A DNA stretch of 64,000 nt, taken from contig JAQFVV010006293.1 in the NCBI GenBank assembly GCA_028023455.1, forward strand, positions 3,765,059 through 3,829,058, in the 5' to 3' direction. This DNA comes from Epiperipatus broadwayi. Lineage: Eukaryota; Onychophora; Udeonychophora; Euonychophora; Peripatidae. Shown here in pieces: positions 47,041 through 59,341 of the stretch. The notes beneath the pieces are model-generated. The model had not been told where the DNA came from. It did no database searches and saw only the letters and a list, made by a program, of their open reading frames with translations. Each line of letters starts with the position of its first letter. Positions within the stretch are counted from its first letter, which is position 1. Both the position numbers and the translations under genes were made by a program.

Positions 47041-48913
47041 ATAGTTTAAAATTTGTTCCAAATTTGCAGTAGAGTATAGCAAATCTATAAGATTTGATTG
47101 ATTACATTTATGTATTTAATTTATTACACATAGGCACACTCATATAATAGCATATTTTCTAGATCATATATAGATGAAAATAATTCTTTTACATATATTA
47201 AGAAATATAAAATTTCAGAAATTTTTTTTCTACAAATTTGGATTACAGTTTATTATCTTTTCAGAGCTACACAAAATCAAAAAAAAATATTTTACATATT
47301 TTTATATTATGCACTTCAATAGGATAATTCATGATATAAACTTCCTATTTTCATTTATTTAATAGTTCTGCAAGTAAATGTTCCACCAGTCCACCATTTT
47401 CACTTATAGTTTTAAAGTCGGCCTTATAATTTTTTTTTCCCAACTTTCTCTTCGATTTTTTTAACTATTTTATTTATAAGATTCTAAACAAACAATTGTT
47501 TTAACGATTACATTTTAAAATTAGTACTTGATTTTTTTCACTGTTTGTTACTAAATGTTAAAATTCAAAATTAACCAATAAAAAAATGCAACAGAAATAG
47601 TATTAAAAGGATTTTAAAAAAATAGTAGAATATAAATGATCTCCTCTATCTACTCAAAATTTGTAAGTATAAAGGATCCTGCAAAAAAAGTTTTTTTTAA
47701 AAAAAAATTCATGTAAGTTTTTCTACTTTAAAACTATTGGGTGCTGATTTAGTATGTGCTCACAGTCATTTTGAATTATAAGAACCATCCAAAACCTAGG
47801 CTAACATATCCAAGTGATAAATCACATCGATCAATCTATACATTGTCGTGATCTGACCATTTGTTACAAAATTGCCATTTTCATAAACAAAACAAAAAAC
47901 AATCACATGATTAAAATAATCAGCACCCTATTGTTTATTACTGACTATCCTGAAAATTACAGCTTAATGAACAATTAGATCACTTGTCTATTAATGGATT
48001 CTATCTTTTCTTAATTTACAAAAGAAACAGTTCGACAGCATTAGATATGACTTTTTTTTAGATATAAGACAGCATGTGATCAAAATCATGTATCTCCTCA
48101 CAGTGGAGTCTTATTTTTGCTCTAGATTAAGTTGCTCATAAATTTTAAGACAGTATCGCATAAAACTATATATGCTCAGTAATATAAAATTGCAAAATAA
48201 AACAACTTCTGAAACATGTATAACCCTAGATTTTCTAAAAATTAGTACATTAGATGTTAAAAGTGTGAATACCTTCATCACATAATTTATTCTTTGTTAT
48301 AAGAAGTATAATGCTTTTAAAATCCTGCAATAATGCTAATGTTTGAAGCAGTCTCTATTTTAATAAACTAAATTATCTTCCAAGTATAGTATTTATATCA
48401 AACATCTAGCAAACAAAATTGTAAATAAGATATTGTTTATGGTAAATAAACATGCAATTCATTATTGATTCCTAACAAGATCTACTGCCTGTCTGATTTA
48501 TTTACATTACAGTAATTACATTTCTTAACTCCATCAATATTTTTGCTTCTACAGAATGCTAGTAATACTAGTTTTTGAAAGCTTTTATATGAATATCCAT
48601 CTACTGTAGCAAAATAAAGATAGAAATCTTAAAATCCACTAATTTAAAACAATTACCAAATACATTATATCCAAAATCGTAAATCATTAAAAAAAGAGAT
48701 ATTATTATTGATCAGAAGCAAGATGAAATAGTATAATAAGACAAAAAAATTTGAACATTTTTTTTAATGCTGATGATTCTACTTTTCTTAGAATAAAAAA
48801 AAAAGTTAATTTATTTTCTCAAATTCTTAAAATACTGATTTCTTCTCCCCAAGAAAGTTTTAAAAATAATCTTCAACTTTAAAATGAAAATGAATTTTAA
48901 TAGCATAAATATT
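47041..48913. other. Intron stretch without recognisable features
   Basis: AT-rich, no coding similarity or clear repeat structure seen on either strand. Confidence 0.55.
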
Positions 48914-49470
48914 TGAAATACAGGCATTCTTTATATACCTGGAGCTTAATTGTAAATATAGGGATTTGAACTCAGACTTTCAAGTATCCTTCAACTATCC
49001 ACACTATTTCATATCACTGATACACATGACAACACACATGTAGAAAAGATAAATAATCACCAATATATATATTTCATGCTGAAACAGCACTTATCACTTG
49101 GTCCAGATTATCATCCACTCATATATATATAGTGCTCAGTTTATATTAAGATAGCAAATGTTCATGCTTTAATAGACAGACTTCAATCTATTCCAACCTC
49201 CAACTCTTCAGCCATCCATACCATTGAAAATCTGATGATGGAAAGCCCAAATCACACGCTGATGCCAATATTATTGATATATATATATATATATGTGTGG
49301 GAGATGATAATCTGGACCAACTGATGAGTGCTGGTTCAGCATGAAATACATATATTGGTGATTATTTAACTTTTTTATATGTTAATGGTTATGTGTATCA
49401 ATGATATTAGATAGTGTGGATAGTTGAAGAATGCTTGAAAGTCTGAATTCAAATTCGCTATATTTTTAAT
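48914..49470. repeat. Head-to-head SINE-like foldback element, copy 1
   Basis: The left arm (minus-strand sense) and right arm (plus-strand sense) are inverted copies of one unit. The right arm reads GATGATAATCTGGACCAACT ... ATAGTGTGGATAGTTGAAG ... CTTGAAAGTCTGAATTCAAA and ends near 49466; the left arm carries its complement from about 48956. The end of each arm resembles a tRNA T-arm (TTCAAATCCCC type in the sister copy), so the unit may be a tRNA-derived SINE inserted twice, head to head. The left end adds GCATTCTTTATATACCTGG, shared with copy 2. Confidence 0.8.
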
Positions 49471-49994
49471 AGCATAAAAACTTTTTTTTAAAAAATATCA
49501 TCTTCAAAAAAACCAAACACTTCAATGTATAATTTTTCTGTGAATATTTTTTTTTCCATTTAAATTCAATACAATTTTTACTTTTAAAAAGTATTGTATT
49601 TAATAATTGTGTTAATCGTGGTGATTTGCAAATACAGATGATGAGGCTTAAATTGTCATCTAACATCTCATTTCCCAATGAACCTAATAAATGCTGCATT
49701 AAGGCCGATTTATATAGATTGATAATAATTTTTATAATATTTATATATATCATAATAGATATATGAACCAAAGAACATAAAATCTTGATAAAAGTTCAGA
49801 ATGAATTTTATACAGGAAAACAGATAAAATAAGTTTATACATTGTTATTTAATTCTTAAAATGGCTTAAAGGCAAAATAAACAATTATAGATCACAATAA
49901 GATAAAGTATAAATACATTGTGGAATTTTTTTTTTAAAACTATGGAAATATGTTAAGAATTGATAAGAATAATAAATATTTTTACAAATTTTTT

Positions 49995-50720
49995 TTTTTA
50001 TAAATACCAATTCGGTGTATACATTAATGTAAGTTAAATGTAAAATTGGACTAAAACAAAAATTTCTATTGCCATTTTTATTATTTATTCTGATCTAAAA
50101 AAAGTGGGATTTGAGATAGAAGCATTGAGAATAAATGCTAGTGTTTCTATAATGGATAGAAAAAAATTATATAATATAGCTCTTTTTCTGCAATTGATAT
50201 AATTTTTTTTAAAAATAGTGTAAAAATATGGTATTAGAAAGTTTTTCACAAGTGGAAAGAATATGAAAATGAAATTAAGTGAAGGGAAATCTAAGATATT
50301 AGAAATTAAAAAGAAAATCTCAAAGAAATGGAGAAATATATGTATTTAATTATTTTTTTTGTAAAATAAAATTGAGTTGTATGTAAAATTGGGATCTGAA
50401 ATTAAAACAAGAAGAAAAAAAACAGAATGGGATTGATTGAAAACTTGTCATGTTTTTCATTTAGCAGATATAATATATATATAATTTGGAGAGGTTGAAT
50501 GCAGATTGTTTTAAAATTTGGGAATGACGCATTTTGTACTTGAAAGGGAACTAAGAAATTTTTAAATAGAACTCAAAAAGAAAGTACATATTTATAGATG
50601 AGCAAATTGTGGATTGTTCAATAAGAAATGGATAGACTTTTTTTAATTAGTAAAATTAAAAGTAAATTTAAAATGTTTGTAAGAAAACTGTGCTCACTTA
50701 GATTATAGAAGAGACAATTG
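49995..50720 (+). pseudogene. Second LINE remnant, same family as 32.5-34.4 kb
   Basis: Short reading stretches match the other LINE in order: GLKQKFLLPFLLFILI (about 50050, replacing GLRQGCSMSPILF), FEIEALRINASVSIMDRKKL then YNIALF (50110-50185), MKLSEGKSKILEIKKK (about 50268-50315), and GNDAFCT followed by KKFLNRTQKE (about 50521-50585, compare GNDALCV...YLEKVQKE). Stops and frameshifts are everywhere. It is older than the other copy. Confidence 0.65.
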
Positions 50721-51304
50721 CAAAGACTATAAACTAGTAAAGTTTTACAATATTCAAAGTTAATAAATTGACAATTTATTTTTATATATTTTCATAAAAA
50801 GTAAAATGAATTTATAGACAATATTCTACAGACCTATAATTATGAAAATTAGAAGAAAAAAGATAAATTGATTAGAGGGAAGAAAGTAGTTTTTAAAAAT
50901 AAATATAAATAAAAATAAATCAAAGTTATACAACAATAATGAATATATAATGAAGCAGTCGGATCTAAGTTCGATCCTAGCTTTATGATCTTTCACATGT
51001 AGCCAACTTCAAACCCTTGTACTAACCTTGAATTTCCGATGCAATGGGGCTTTATACGTTCAGTCTACGCTAGTTTCCTTAAAGAAAAACTATTATAAAT
51101 GTGTGTTAAAATTAACTCATTTGAGATTTAAACTAATCATTTCTATTAATAAATTCATGTTAGAATTATTCATGAATTTATATATATTATAACTGCGTGG
51201 ATTGTGCGTATATATTTATAAATATTTAAATGTACATATTCGTTCTAAAGTTTCATTGCGTCGGAAATGTTTTATTTTACTTTAAATAGTTTGTTCAAAT
51301 TTTT

Positions 51305-51518
51305 AGTGATTAAAAGCTACATTCTTTCGATAAGCTTTCAGATTGTCCCTTTCCAAAAACAATGGGTAAAGTTTTTATTAATTAGAAAAAGATAAGTATT
51401 TAAAATGTAAGGACGGTCCTAATTAAAATCATTTTCTGATTTTAAAAATTCATTTTCTAATTAGAAAATGAATTCAAGTTAATGAGTTTGAAAGCCTTAT
51501 CGAAGGAATGTATCTAAA
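51305..51518. repeat. Inverted-repeat element (MITE-like) with perfect inner palindrome
   Basis: GCTACATTCTTTCGATAAGC plus TTTCA near 51316-51340 is inverted at about 51487-51512 (TGAAAGCCTTATCGAAGGAA). Inside, AATTCATTTTCTAATT starts a perfect 28-bp palindrome at 51447-51474. Non-coding, about 214 bases. Confidence 0.75.
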
Positions 51519-51579
51519 AACAACTAGTAAATTTTTGTAAGATTGATTAGGAAAGAAGCGCTAGCCTGAAGGCATCAGA

Positions 51580-52200
51580 TACAGTATAAAGAGCCCAGGA
51601 AAAGTTTCCAAGCAGCTATTATTCCTCATTAAGAGAAGCCATATATATTTCATTAGAGAAGAAGCCGCCCAGTTAAATTATGAAGTAAAATAGTGTTTCT
51701 ACCATGGTGGGGGGGGGGGCTTAACTTCAGGAGTCTGACTACAGTTCCTGAAGTCCCCTGAAAATCTTCAATGTGGCTGTAATATAAAAATTCATATACC
51801 AATCGTAAGCTGCCGAAACCTTAGAGAAATCCTTCAAAATGTCATTCAAATAATTTTCCAAAATGCGCATCTACGTTTCATCCAACTGGACTCTGCCGTG
51901 TGTAATTTAAGGAGCCAACCATGAAGAAATGGTAATATCTTTCTTATATGAACCGCTACTTTCTCGCCGGTCTTCGAACTTTATTTTACACTACCTTTAA
52001 ATTAAGTACTGTTAAAAGCTCTTCTCTTTCCTTAATGTATTAATGCTATTTTAAATTATGTAGTAATTCTCTATCTTAATCTCTAGTCTTTAAATTTAAT
52101 ATTTGTTAACTTTCTCTTTTCTTACGATGGCAGTTCATTTATTATATTATATATATTTATTGTGTGATTTATTAATGTTGTTTATTTTTAATTATATGCC
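51580..52200. other. Intron stretch with a TATA-like box and a small hairpin
   Basis: CAGTATAAAGAGCCCAGG at about 51582 is promoter-like. ACTTCAGGAGT...TTCCTGAAGT at about 51724-51754 can form a hairpin. No gene is recognisable. These may be remains of another LTR. Confidence 0.3.
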
Positions 52201-52340
52201 AGTAAAACTTCAACTCGATAATAATTTCCTTCGTTGCGTTTGCCTTGTTAAATAACATTATATTAATTTTTATAGTAATTCTTACCCATTAGAACTCATT
52301 GGATACAGTTCTATTAATTATCGAGTTGAAGGAGTTATAC
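52200..52340. repeat. Small TIR element (MITE), possibly pogo/Tc1-like
   Basis: Ends AAAACTTCAACTCGATAAT (52204-52222) and AATTATCGAGTTGAAGGAGT (52317-52336) are inverted. The CAGTAAAACTTCAACTCGAT start resembles TIRs of pogo-like elements as I remember them. About 140 bases, no ORF. Confidence 0.55.
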
Positions 52341-52499
52341 AATTTTTGCTATTTTTATTAATGGTTAATAATAATAAATTATTAGCTCAATTTCTAACCT
52401 ATGCTCCCGGCCACTTTACTGAGTTTATAATATTCATTTATTCACATTAATAATATTAAAATGTTTTGCTAAAGGTTGATAAAGGGAATAAAGTGAACA

Positions 52500-53040
52500 T
52501 ATTCTAATTTAAATTTGTATTTCTGTATTAATATTCAGGGAGAGCATGACGTTTGGGGCATGATTAATATGATTCTATAATTGCATTAAGTACTTTTTAG
52601 TTAAAGCTCGTTTGACTTTAATTCAACTTGGTCAGGTCATCACGTAGAGCATTCTTTATATAAAATGGGTTTTATTAATTAAAAGATGATTACCAAGTCA
52701 TCATTTTTCCGAACGTTGCTGACGCGAGCCATCTCCTGCTTCACAGGCTTGTCCTCGGTGATATTACTGTTCGTTAAATTACATAGGAAGAAAGTACTTC
52801 CTCACTTGCTCATTTTATATTTGGAACACCAAAGGTTCGAGGCTACGACCCAACCTGGTTTTCCGTGTTCTATGGATCCTTCATATAGGGCATCAAAGAC
52901 TTGTCAAATACAAGCGCCCTGCTATTTTCTCAAATCACAGACAAGCCATTATTTTTCATATTTATTCTTATAGCTCATAAGTCGTCAGTACCGTTTATTT
53001 CTCAGTTCCAGTAAAGCCCGCTCTCATGCTCGTAAATCGT
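52500..53040. other. Less AT-rich island, function unknown
   Basis: A stretch with clearly more G and C than its surroundings. The plus strand has a 95-codon open frame at 52686-52973 with no domain I know; the minus strand has a shorter open stretch with no known motif. It could be part of an LTR, an RNA gene or a decayed exon. I see nothing that decides. Confidence 0.25.
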
Positions 53041-53554
53041 GATGAATTGATTTTATTAAAGTTGAACAAATTCATATTTATTTATAATTAAGTAAGTTTT
53101 CTATTAAATATTAAAGTTATGCCCTAAACACGTATCTTGCTCTTTGTGAATTGATTTACGAATGTGAAAATAAATCTCACATTCTTTCTTTTAGAATTTG
53201 AATCATAATTTCTGTCACAGCCAAATACCTTTATCTACTTTTACTTCCTCGTCGGGGCATAGATATATATATTTCTCCTAGAATATTGCGTAATCGTATT
53301 GGCATATAATAAGGACTGCCATTCTTATTGTAAATATAAATTCCGTTTAAAGACTAGAGATAATCTATATCATAATCTAAAAGTTGAACAAAATTATTAT
53401 TATTATTAAACATTTTATTAACACATTTGGTTTTTAACTTTCTTTCTTATTCAATAATTATTTTTAATATTAATGCTCGCTGTCTGTATTGGCAACCTGA
53501 ACACACACACATATATATATATATATGAGTTGACTTATAAAGATTCTTAGTTAT

Positions 53555-53560
53555 TTTATT
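53555..53560 (-). terminator. Polyadenylation signal after orphan exon
   Basis: AATAAA on the minus strand, about 32 bases after the stop codon of the coding block at 53592-53764. Confidence 0.45.
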
Positions 53561-53591
53561 ATACTTCATTAGAGTTAAATCAGGGGTCTCA

Positions 53592-53764
53592 TTAATCATC
53601 ATCATCCGTTGAGCTAGTTCCTTGGCGCATAGTCATGTACCATCGATATATGTCATCCATTGATTTGATCTGAGCTCGTGAGTTGGGTTTGAATTCAGTT
53701 TGAACTGCCTGAGTTTGAATCTGACTTTGAGTTTGGGTTTGTTGATGTGTTGGCTTCTTTTTGA
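53592..53764 (-). CDS. Orphan terminal exon-like block, protein unknown
   Basis: On the minus strand an acceptor-like CCAG is followed by an open frame of about 57 codons to TAA. It reads KKKPTHQQTQTQSQIQTQ, then AVQTEFKPNSRAQIKSMDDI and YRWYMTMRQ...SSTDDDD. There is a Gln/Thr-rich linker, a more structured-looking stretch and an acidic tail. Codon use and GC are higher than the surrounding intron, there is no decay, and an AATAAA follows. It sits in the cyclase intron on the same strand, but it cannot be part of the standard cyclase domain. It could be the last exon of a nested or alternatively ended transcript, or a retroposed gene end. I do not recognise the protein. The open frame continues upstream to 53801 with an ATG. 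Confidence 0.4.
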
Positions 53765-54450
53765 CTGGTACAATATGATATGAAATAAAGTATAATAACA
53801 CTAGAAAGAGATTATTATCTGACCCAAAGATAAAACCTTAGACCTTAAAAAAAGGAGCAAAATTAAACAAGAATTTGGAGTGTAGATATGACTTATCAAG
53901 ATGGGGAGAAGAATATTAAGCATTTATTTTTAGAGTATAAAATTTTGAAGGATAATCAGGATAAATTGTATGAAGAATGATAAAAACATCAAGAGTGGGG
54001 GGACACCAATTTTTTTTTTGTATATAAGAATGAAAATATGAGGACAATAAAACAGTTTTTATAAAAATGAAATAATAAAAAAACAGAAAATGCATTAGCA
54101 CTGGAAAAATAATTTAGAGATTGTAGATTGGAAGACTTCACAATGGTATTAAAAAGTTTCCGAGGAGCAAAAATGACTGATTTGTCTAACAGGCTTTCTG
54201 GTATATGGATTATGCACAGAAACATCAGATTTAATTTAAGAAGAATCCATTTTACATTATGGCACACTATAATTTAAAGTTCTATAAGCTAAAGTTTTTT
54301 AATAAAATAGATTATATGCATATCTACTATATAATTAATCATGTTGGTAGTAATCTATATTTTTATTAAAAAATTTTCTAGTGAATGTTCATTACTGATC
54401 ATATCTACACCACATTATTTTCCATTATAAATAAATATTTTTTTTTGTAC

Positions 54451-54574
54451 CTGTAAAGGTGTGCTGTCAGCTGACATAGCAGTAAATTCAACAATATCGC
54501 TAAAATAAATTGTGACACATTCAAAAGATTCTGGATATATTGGATTTCCAAGTTTTAGTAAATCAGCCACTGAC
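54451..54574 (-). CDS. Receptor guanylate cyclase, catalytic-domain exon (1st visible)
   Basis: A 124-base exon giving one base of a split codon plus 41 codons on the minus strand: [20 protein letters not shown], then [21 protein letters not shown]. The acceptor is TTTTAG and the donor [15 protein letters not shown] follows the 'MLPK' end of the dimerisation linker in this family, and the split codon can complete that Lys. FSDIVxFT carries the first metal-binding Asp of the catalytic site. The usual Gly after FSDIV is Glu here (FSDIVEFT), a small departure from the family consensus. The exon joins in phase with 40473-40541. Upstream parts (receptor domain, membrane span, kinase-like domain) are beyond the window or in exons not seen up to 64000. 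Confidence 0.95.
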
Positions 54575-54737
54575 CTAAAATTATAAATATATACATGTTA
54601 ATTCATTTGATACATTACATAACTTCAAACTAGGTTTCACATTTGAAATTTATTACACACCACCACAAAAATCGACAACTAAATAATATTATAATAAATC
54701 TTTCAGTTTAAAATGAACAAATCACTGATTCATTATT

Positions 54738-54745
54738 GTCTAGTA
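54738..54745. repeat. 8-bp target-site duplication of hAT-type element (left)
   Basis: GTCTAGTA, repeated exactly at 60231-60238. Confidence 0.92.
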
Positions 54746-54848
54746 CAGGGGTAGGCAAACTTTTTATCATAAAGAGCCATTTTTTAAAATCTCCCCCCCC
54801 CCTAAAAGTCACAAAGAAAGAGGTGAAAAATATGAATTTCTGAATGGC

Positions 54849-55247
54849 TGTGTAGGACATACTAGTGATACTATGGCTGATTACAATTACACATGAATGA
54901 TACTATGTAGAACAAAGGAGGTGTGCAGATGGAGTCAGCAATAGGCAGATAATGAGTAGCTAATGTGGATGACGTATTCGGTAACATTATTCCCATTTAT
55001 AATAATATTCTGGAGTATTCATTGTAACTAACATTTAATTTGATTCTTGTTAATAATTCTTATTCATATATTAACAACTAGGGTCACTGGAATACTAACT
55101 TGAATATTTCTACTAAGAACTATTAGCTAGATTTATATATTACTTGCATGGAGTATTACGAACATTACACAACATTGAGCCAGTTAGATGTTGATTAGCC
55201 TAACAATTATTTGATAAATTGATTAACCCCCATGATTAAACAAAACA
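54849..55247 (+). repeat. 5' LTR of nested Gypsy element
   Basis: About 399 bp, TGTGTAGGACATACTAG...AAACAAAACA, matching 59342-59792. Relative to the other LTR it lacks about 50 bases in the middle (after CCCATTTATAATAATA). Confidence 0.85.
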
Positions 55248-55399
55248 ATTTGACACAGTCAAGTCCAGAATCTGTGAGAAAAACTAAAACCATAATACTT
55301 ATGTGAAGGATGACCACCATGTTGCAAATACCAATAGGAGAATTGGATGTTGAGAGCCCTACCACTGGTCATTATATGTTAAGCACATAGAGAAATTTT

Positions 55400-58300
55400 T
55401 TCTTATAATATTAAGGGAAATGAGATAAAGGGGGGCACATTATTAGGGTTTTCCAGATTGAAAGTGCTGGTGATTGCAGACCATCTATGTGAACTGGCAG
55501 AACCTGAGAGTTTTTTATATAATAACATAGTCAAAAAATTAACAGTACATTTTGCCCCCTCCCTTTGAAACACATTACAAGATTGCATTTTAGAAATTGA
55601 TGACAAATGAGTACTTAAAGTCTCAAAGAATTCGATACAACTCTCAGAAAGTTGACAAAAAATTGTGTCTATGAACAAATTCTAGAAGCTCTGCTGGAAC
55701 AGTTTTTATGGAGAATATACAACACTAAATTTTGAGAATAACTACTAGCCGATTCAGATTTAAATTACAAAGATGTCATTAAAAGAAGAATTGCACATGA
55801 ATTAGGGATGGATCAAGCTAAAGAATATCTCAATACCATGCCAATGGCAAAGTATTACCATACAGTTCAGAAAACCATTGAACAGGGAAAAGAAACGACA
55901 AAACAGCAAAGAATAAATGATAATAAAACCAACTATTACTGCTGTGGCAAACCCATGTTACTCTGAATTGTAGACAAAACTGAGAGAACTGTACAAATTG
56001 TGGATCAGAAGGTCATCTAGGGAAAGTCTGTCACAATCCAAAACCAGATTATAAGGACAAAACACACTCTAATATGTGTATTAAAAATCTAAAATGTAGT
56101 GAAGCAGAATTTAAACTGCCAAAATGGAGATTGACAGTAGCTCTGGAGTTACATTAATGTCCCTTAGCAATTAGGAAGTTGTTACTGCACAAAGAAACAA
56201 TGCACATAAAATGAAAAAACCCAATGTAAGTGCTAAAGACATAAATGACAATATGGTAGAAATAGTTGGAATAGTAAGAGTACAAGTAAAATTAAATTCA
56301 AAAATCAAAAGACTATCTTTATACATCATCTATAAACAAATAAATCCACTAATATGCTGGAATTGGTTCAGACTACTTGGGATTATCATAAATGTAATAA
56401 AAAAATCAATATTGAGAATGAAATGCAAAATAAATGCACAAACCTATTTAAGCCAAAACTGGGGGAGATAAAAATAACACCAGTGCAATTAGAACTCAAG
56501 GACCACTCAATGCCAGTCATATGTAAAGCACAGAAGGTGCCATTTGTGCAAAGAACAAAAATAGAAGAATCACTAAATGAATTCATGCAAAAGGAAACAA
56601 TAAGTTCATCAGAAGACTGACTGGGGCACACCAATTGTTATAGTTAATCAACCTATAATAAATAAGATATGAAAATATGAATTTGTGGAGACTATAGAAT
56701 AACAAAGATTTTTATTAAGTTACCCTGTTCTGAATGTATGAGCAATTCTAGCATTATTGCAAAAATTATCACATTTCTTTAAACTCAATATCCACACAGT
56801 TTTTCACTAGATACCAGTATGTAAGGAAACTTTGGAAATACTAACAATTACAACTCACTTATGATTATTCAGATATAACTGTCTTCCATTTGGAATCAAC
56901 ATGGCACCAAACATTTTTAAAACAAAAATCAACAGGATACTCAGTGGACTAGTGGAGATAATCCAATATCTTAATAATAACATGATTACAGCTAACACTG
57001 AAGAAACTTCAGAGAGAGAATAACATGAGTGTGCAGTAGGCTTGATGATTTTTAAGTGATACTAAATGCCAAAAATGCATATGGAATACCAGAAAACTTA
57101 AAAGTTTTTGAAACACATCATATCACAAGATGAAAAAGCCCTTGCACTGGACAAACTTAGAACAGTAAAGAATGCACCCAGACCAAAAGAATGCAAAACA
57201 TCAGGCATTTCTGGGCCTGATTAATTAGTTTGAGACTTCCTTAAAGGGAAAGCACATATGTCTCAATCTCTATATAAACTCTTGAAGTAAAATGAAAACT
57301 GTGAATGGTCAATAGATCAAGAGGATGCATTTGTGAAAACAAAATCTCTCTTAACATCAGAAAAGTTGCTAATTCACTATGATAGCAAATTGGAAATAGT
57401 ACTGACAATGGATGCATCAGAGTATGGAATTGGAGCAGTGTTGACTCACCCCACATACAAGGGAGAGAGACCAATAGCATATGCATCATGAACCTTAACC
57501 AACATGGAAAGAAAGTACAGTCAACTTGACAAGGCCATAGTTTTTGGAATTAAAAAATTTTCATCACTATGTATATGGCTGACAATATAGAGCCATAACT
57601 GACTACAAACCACTATTGGGAATATTGGCAATGCTAAAACTAATTCTAGATCATCTCAGCCCATGCATGCTGCACTGGATAATGCTGCTTTCTGTTTATG
57701 ACTATGATCTAAATTATAAGGGGTGGCAGTCTCACAGATGCCAGATCTAACCAAAATAAAAATGGTCAATGTGATTAACTACATAGACAATTGGAATTCA
57801 CAGTAAAAAAGTAGCAGAGTGAACAGATAATGATCCAGGATATCAATTACTTATAAAATGGATTAGCATGTAGATGCACCCTCATGGATGCCAGAGATAA
57901 CTGAAATAAAAAAAGTCAATGTGGTGATCAACTACATAGACAATTGGAATTCATAGATAAATAGTAAAAAAGTAGCAGAGTGGACAGATAATGATCCAGG
58001 ATATCAATTACTTATAAAATGGATTAGCAAAGATTGACCCAGTAAAAAACCAAAGGACATACCACTGGCTTTCCGAAATGTCCATTCAAGCTTATCAGTC
58101 TGCAAAAGGTGCAAACTAAATGGAGATAGAGTTATAATACCCTTACAGGGCTGAAACCAGGTGCCAAAAATGCTGCACAATGGACAACCAGGAGTAATCC
58201 ATTCAAAGATACTTGCCAGAAGCTATATATGGTGGCCTAAGATAAATGAAAACATCTAGTCCTTCACAAAAACTTGTACAGTATGCCAATCAAATGCTTG

Positions 58301-59260
58301 ATTGATAGTAAAGAAATATAACTCATGGCCATCAGCTAAAAGTGCATGGGAACATGTACACATGGACAATGCAGGTCTTTTCATGGGATATACATTCTTA
58401 ATATTGGTAGATGCCAGTTCCCACTGGATAGAATACTGAATTATGAAAAACACTGGGACAGAGGAGGTCAGTCATTATCTAAATGAAATATTTGTAACAC
58501 AAGGATACCTGAGAGCTCTCACGACAGATAATAGTTCCACTTTTACTTCAGGAAATTTCTAAAAATACTTAGAGACTATAGGCATTAAACACATGTACTT
58601 GCAACTGTACCACCCTAAGAATAATGGATTAGCTGAAAATGCAGTGAACCAACTTAAACTTGCACTGAAAAAAGAAAAGTCAACAAAAATGCAAAAAACA
58701 CTGCACTGCATATTATTATGCTAACACTCTACACCAACAGCAGTGAGTGAAAAGTCTCCAACTGAACTATTATTGAAATGGAGATTAAGGCAGAACTGAT
58801 CCTGCTACTGTCAAGAAACATGTACACATGGGTTGAAACAGAACATAAAACATTCATAGTGGGAGAAAAGGTGTGGATCATAGCTAGACTATATAAAACA
58901 TGGATAAAGGGATAAATTGTCAATGTAATAGTCAAATTTATAGCAGCAGTGAGAACAGAGGATATAATATACAAGCAACACATCAACAACATATGCCACA
59001 ACAGTTCTCCAAGCTGGGAGAACAATAACCCCAGTAAAGATAGAACTGTCGAACCAACAGAGACAAAAGCAGAGATAGATAAACTGGAAACTGGACAACC
59101 AGATACTCAACAGGACTGAGTGGTAAATGATCATGCACTACAAAGGGAAAATATACAAACAGAAGTGGCAAACAAGGAAAACAGTAAAGAAAGTTTGCCA
59201 AGACCTCAAAGAAAGAAACAGTCACTCAAATTCTTAAAAGACTATGTCTGCTAATTGAGG
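55400..59260 (+). pseudogene. Gag-pol remains of nested Gypsy element
   Basis: Gag end: YYCCGK near 55937 and NCTNCGSEGHLGKVC at about 55990-56035 (CCHC-type knuckles). Protease: EIDSSSGVTLMS at about 56128, in place of the usual DTGS. RT start: VPFVQRTKIEESLNEF at about 56538-56585, and LPFGINMAPNIFKTKINRIL at about 56886-56945. RNase H: MDASEYGIGAVLTH at about 57408-57450, ERPIAYAS, and ERKYSQLDKA. Integrase: TCTVCQSNA at about 58269, LILVDASSHWIEY near 58400, ALTTDNSSTFTSGNF near 58515, and HPKNNGLAENAVNQLK near 58610. Many in-frame stops and shifts separate these. It is not functional. Confidence 0.85.
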
Positions 59261-59341
59261 AAGGAGAAAACTTTGTATGCTATTCTGGACTATTTGTATA
59301 TATACAAAAAAATGTATTTGTTTCATGGGTACTCTGAATTC

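Larger units (their letters stand above)
40542..54450 (-). other. 13.9-kb intron of the guanylate cyclase gene
   Basis: The interval between the exons at 40473-40541 and 54451-54574. It contains the family A solo LTR, a degenerate CACC/TATC array, a foldback SINE, a LINE remnant, two small inverted-repeat elements and an orphan coding block at 53592-53764. The rest, including 40542-44270 and 46170-46730, is AT-rich sequence with nothing recognisable. Confidence 0.85.

Noticed and set aside
58729-59225. Several overlapping minus-strand open frames of 80-98 codons
   Set aside because: They run antisense to the integrase and downstream part of the nested Gypsy element; the sense strand explains the sequence.
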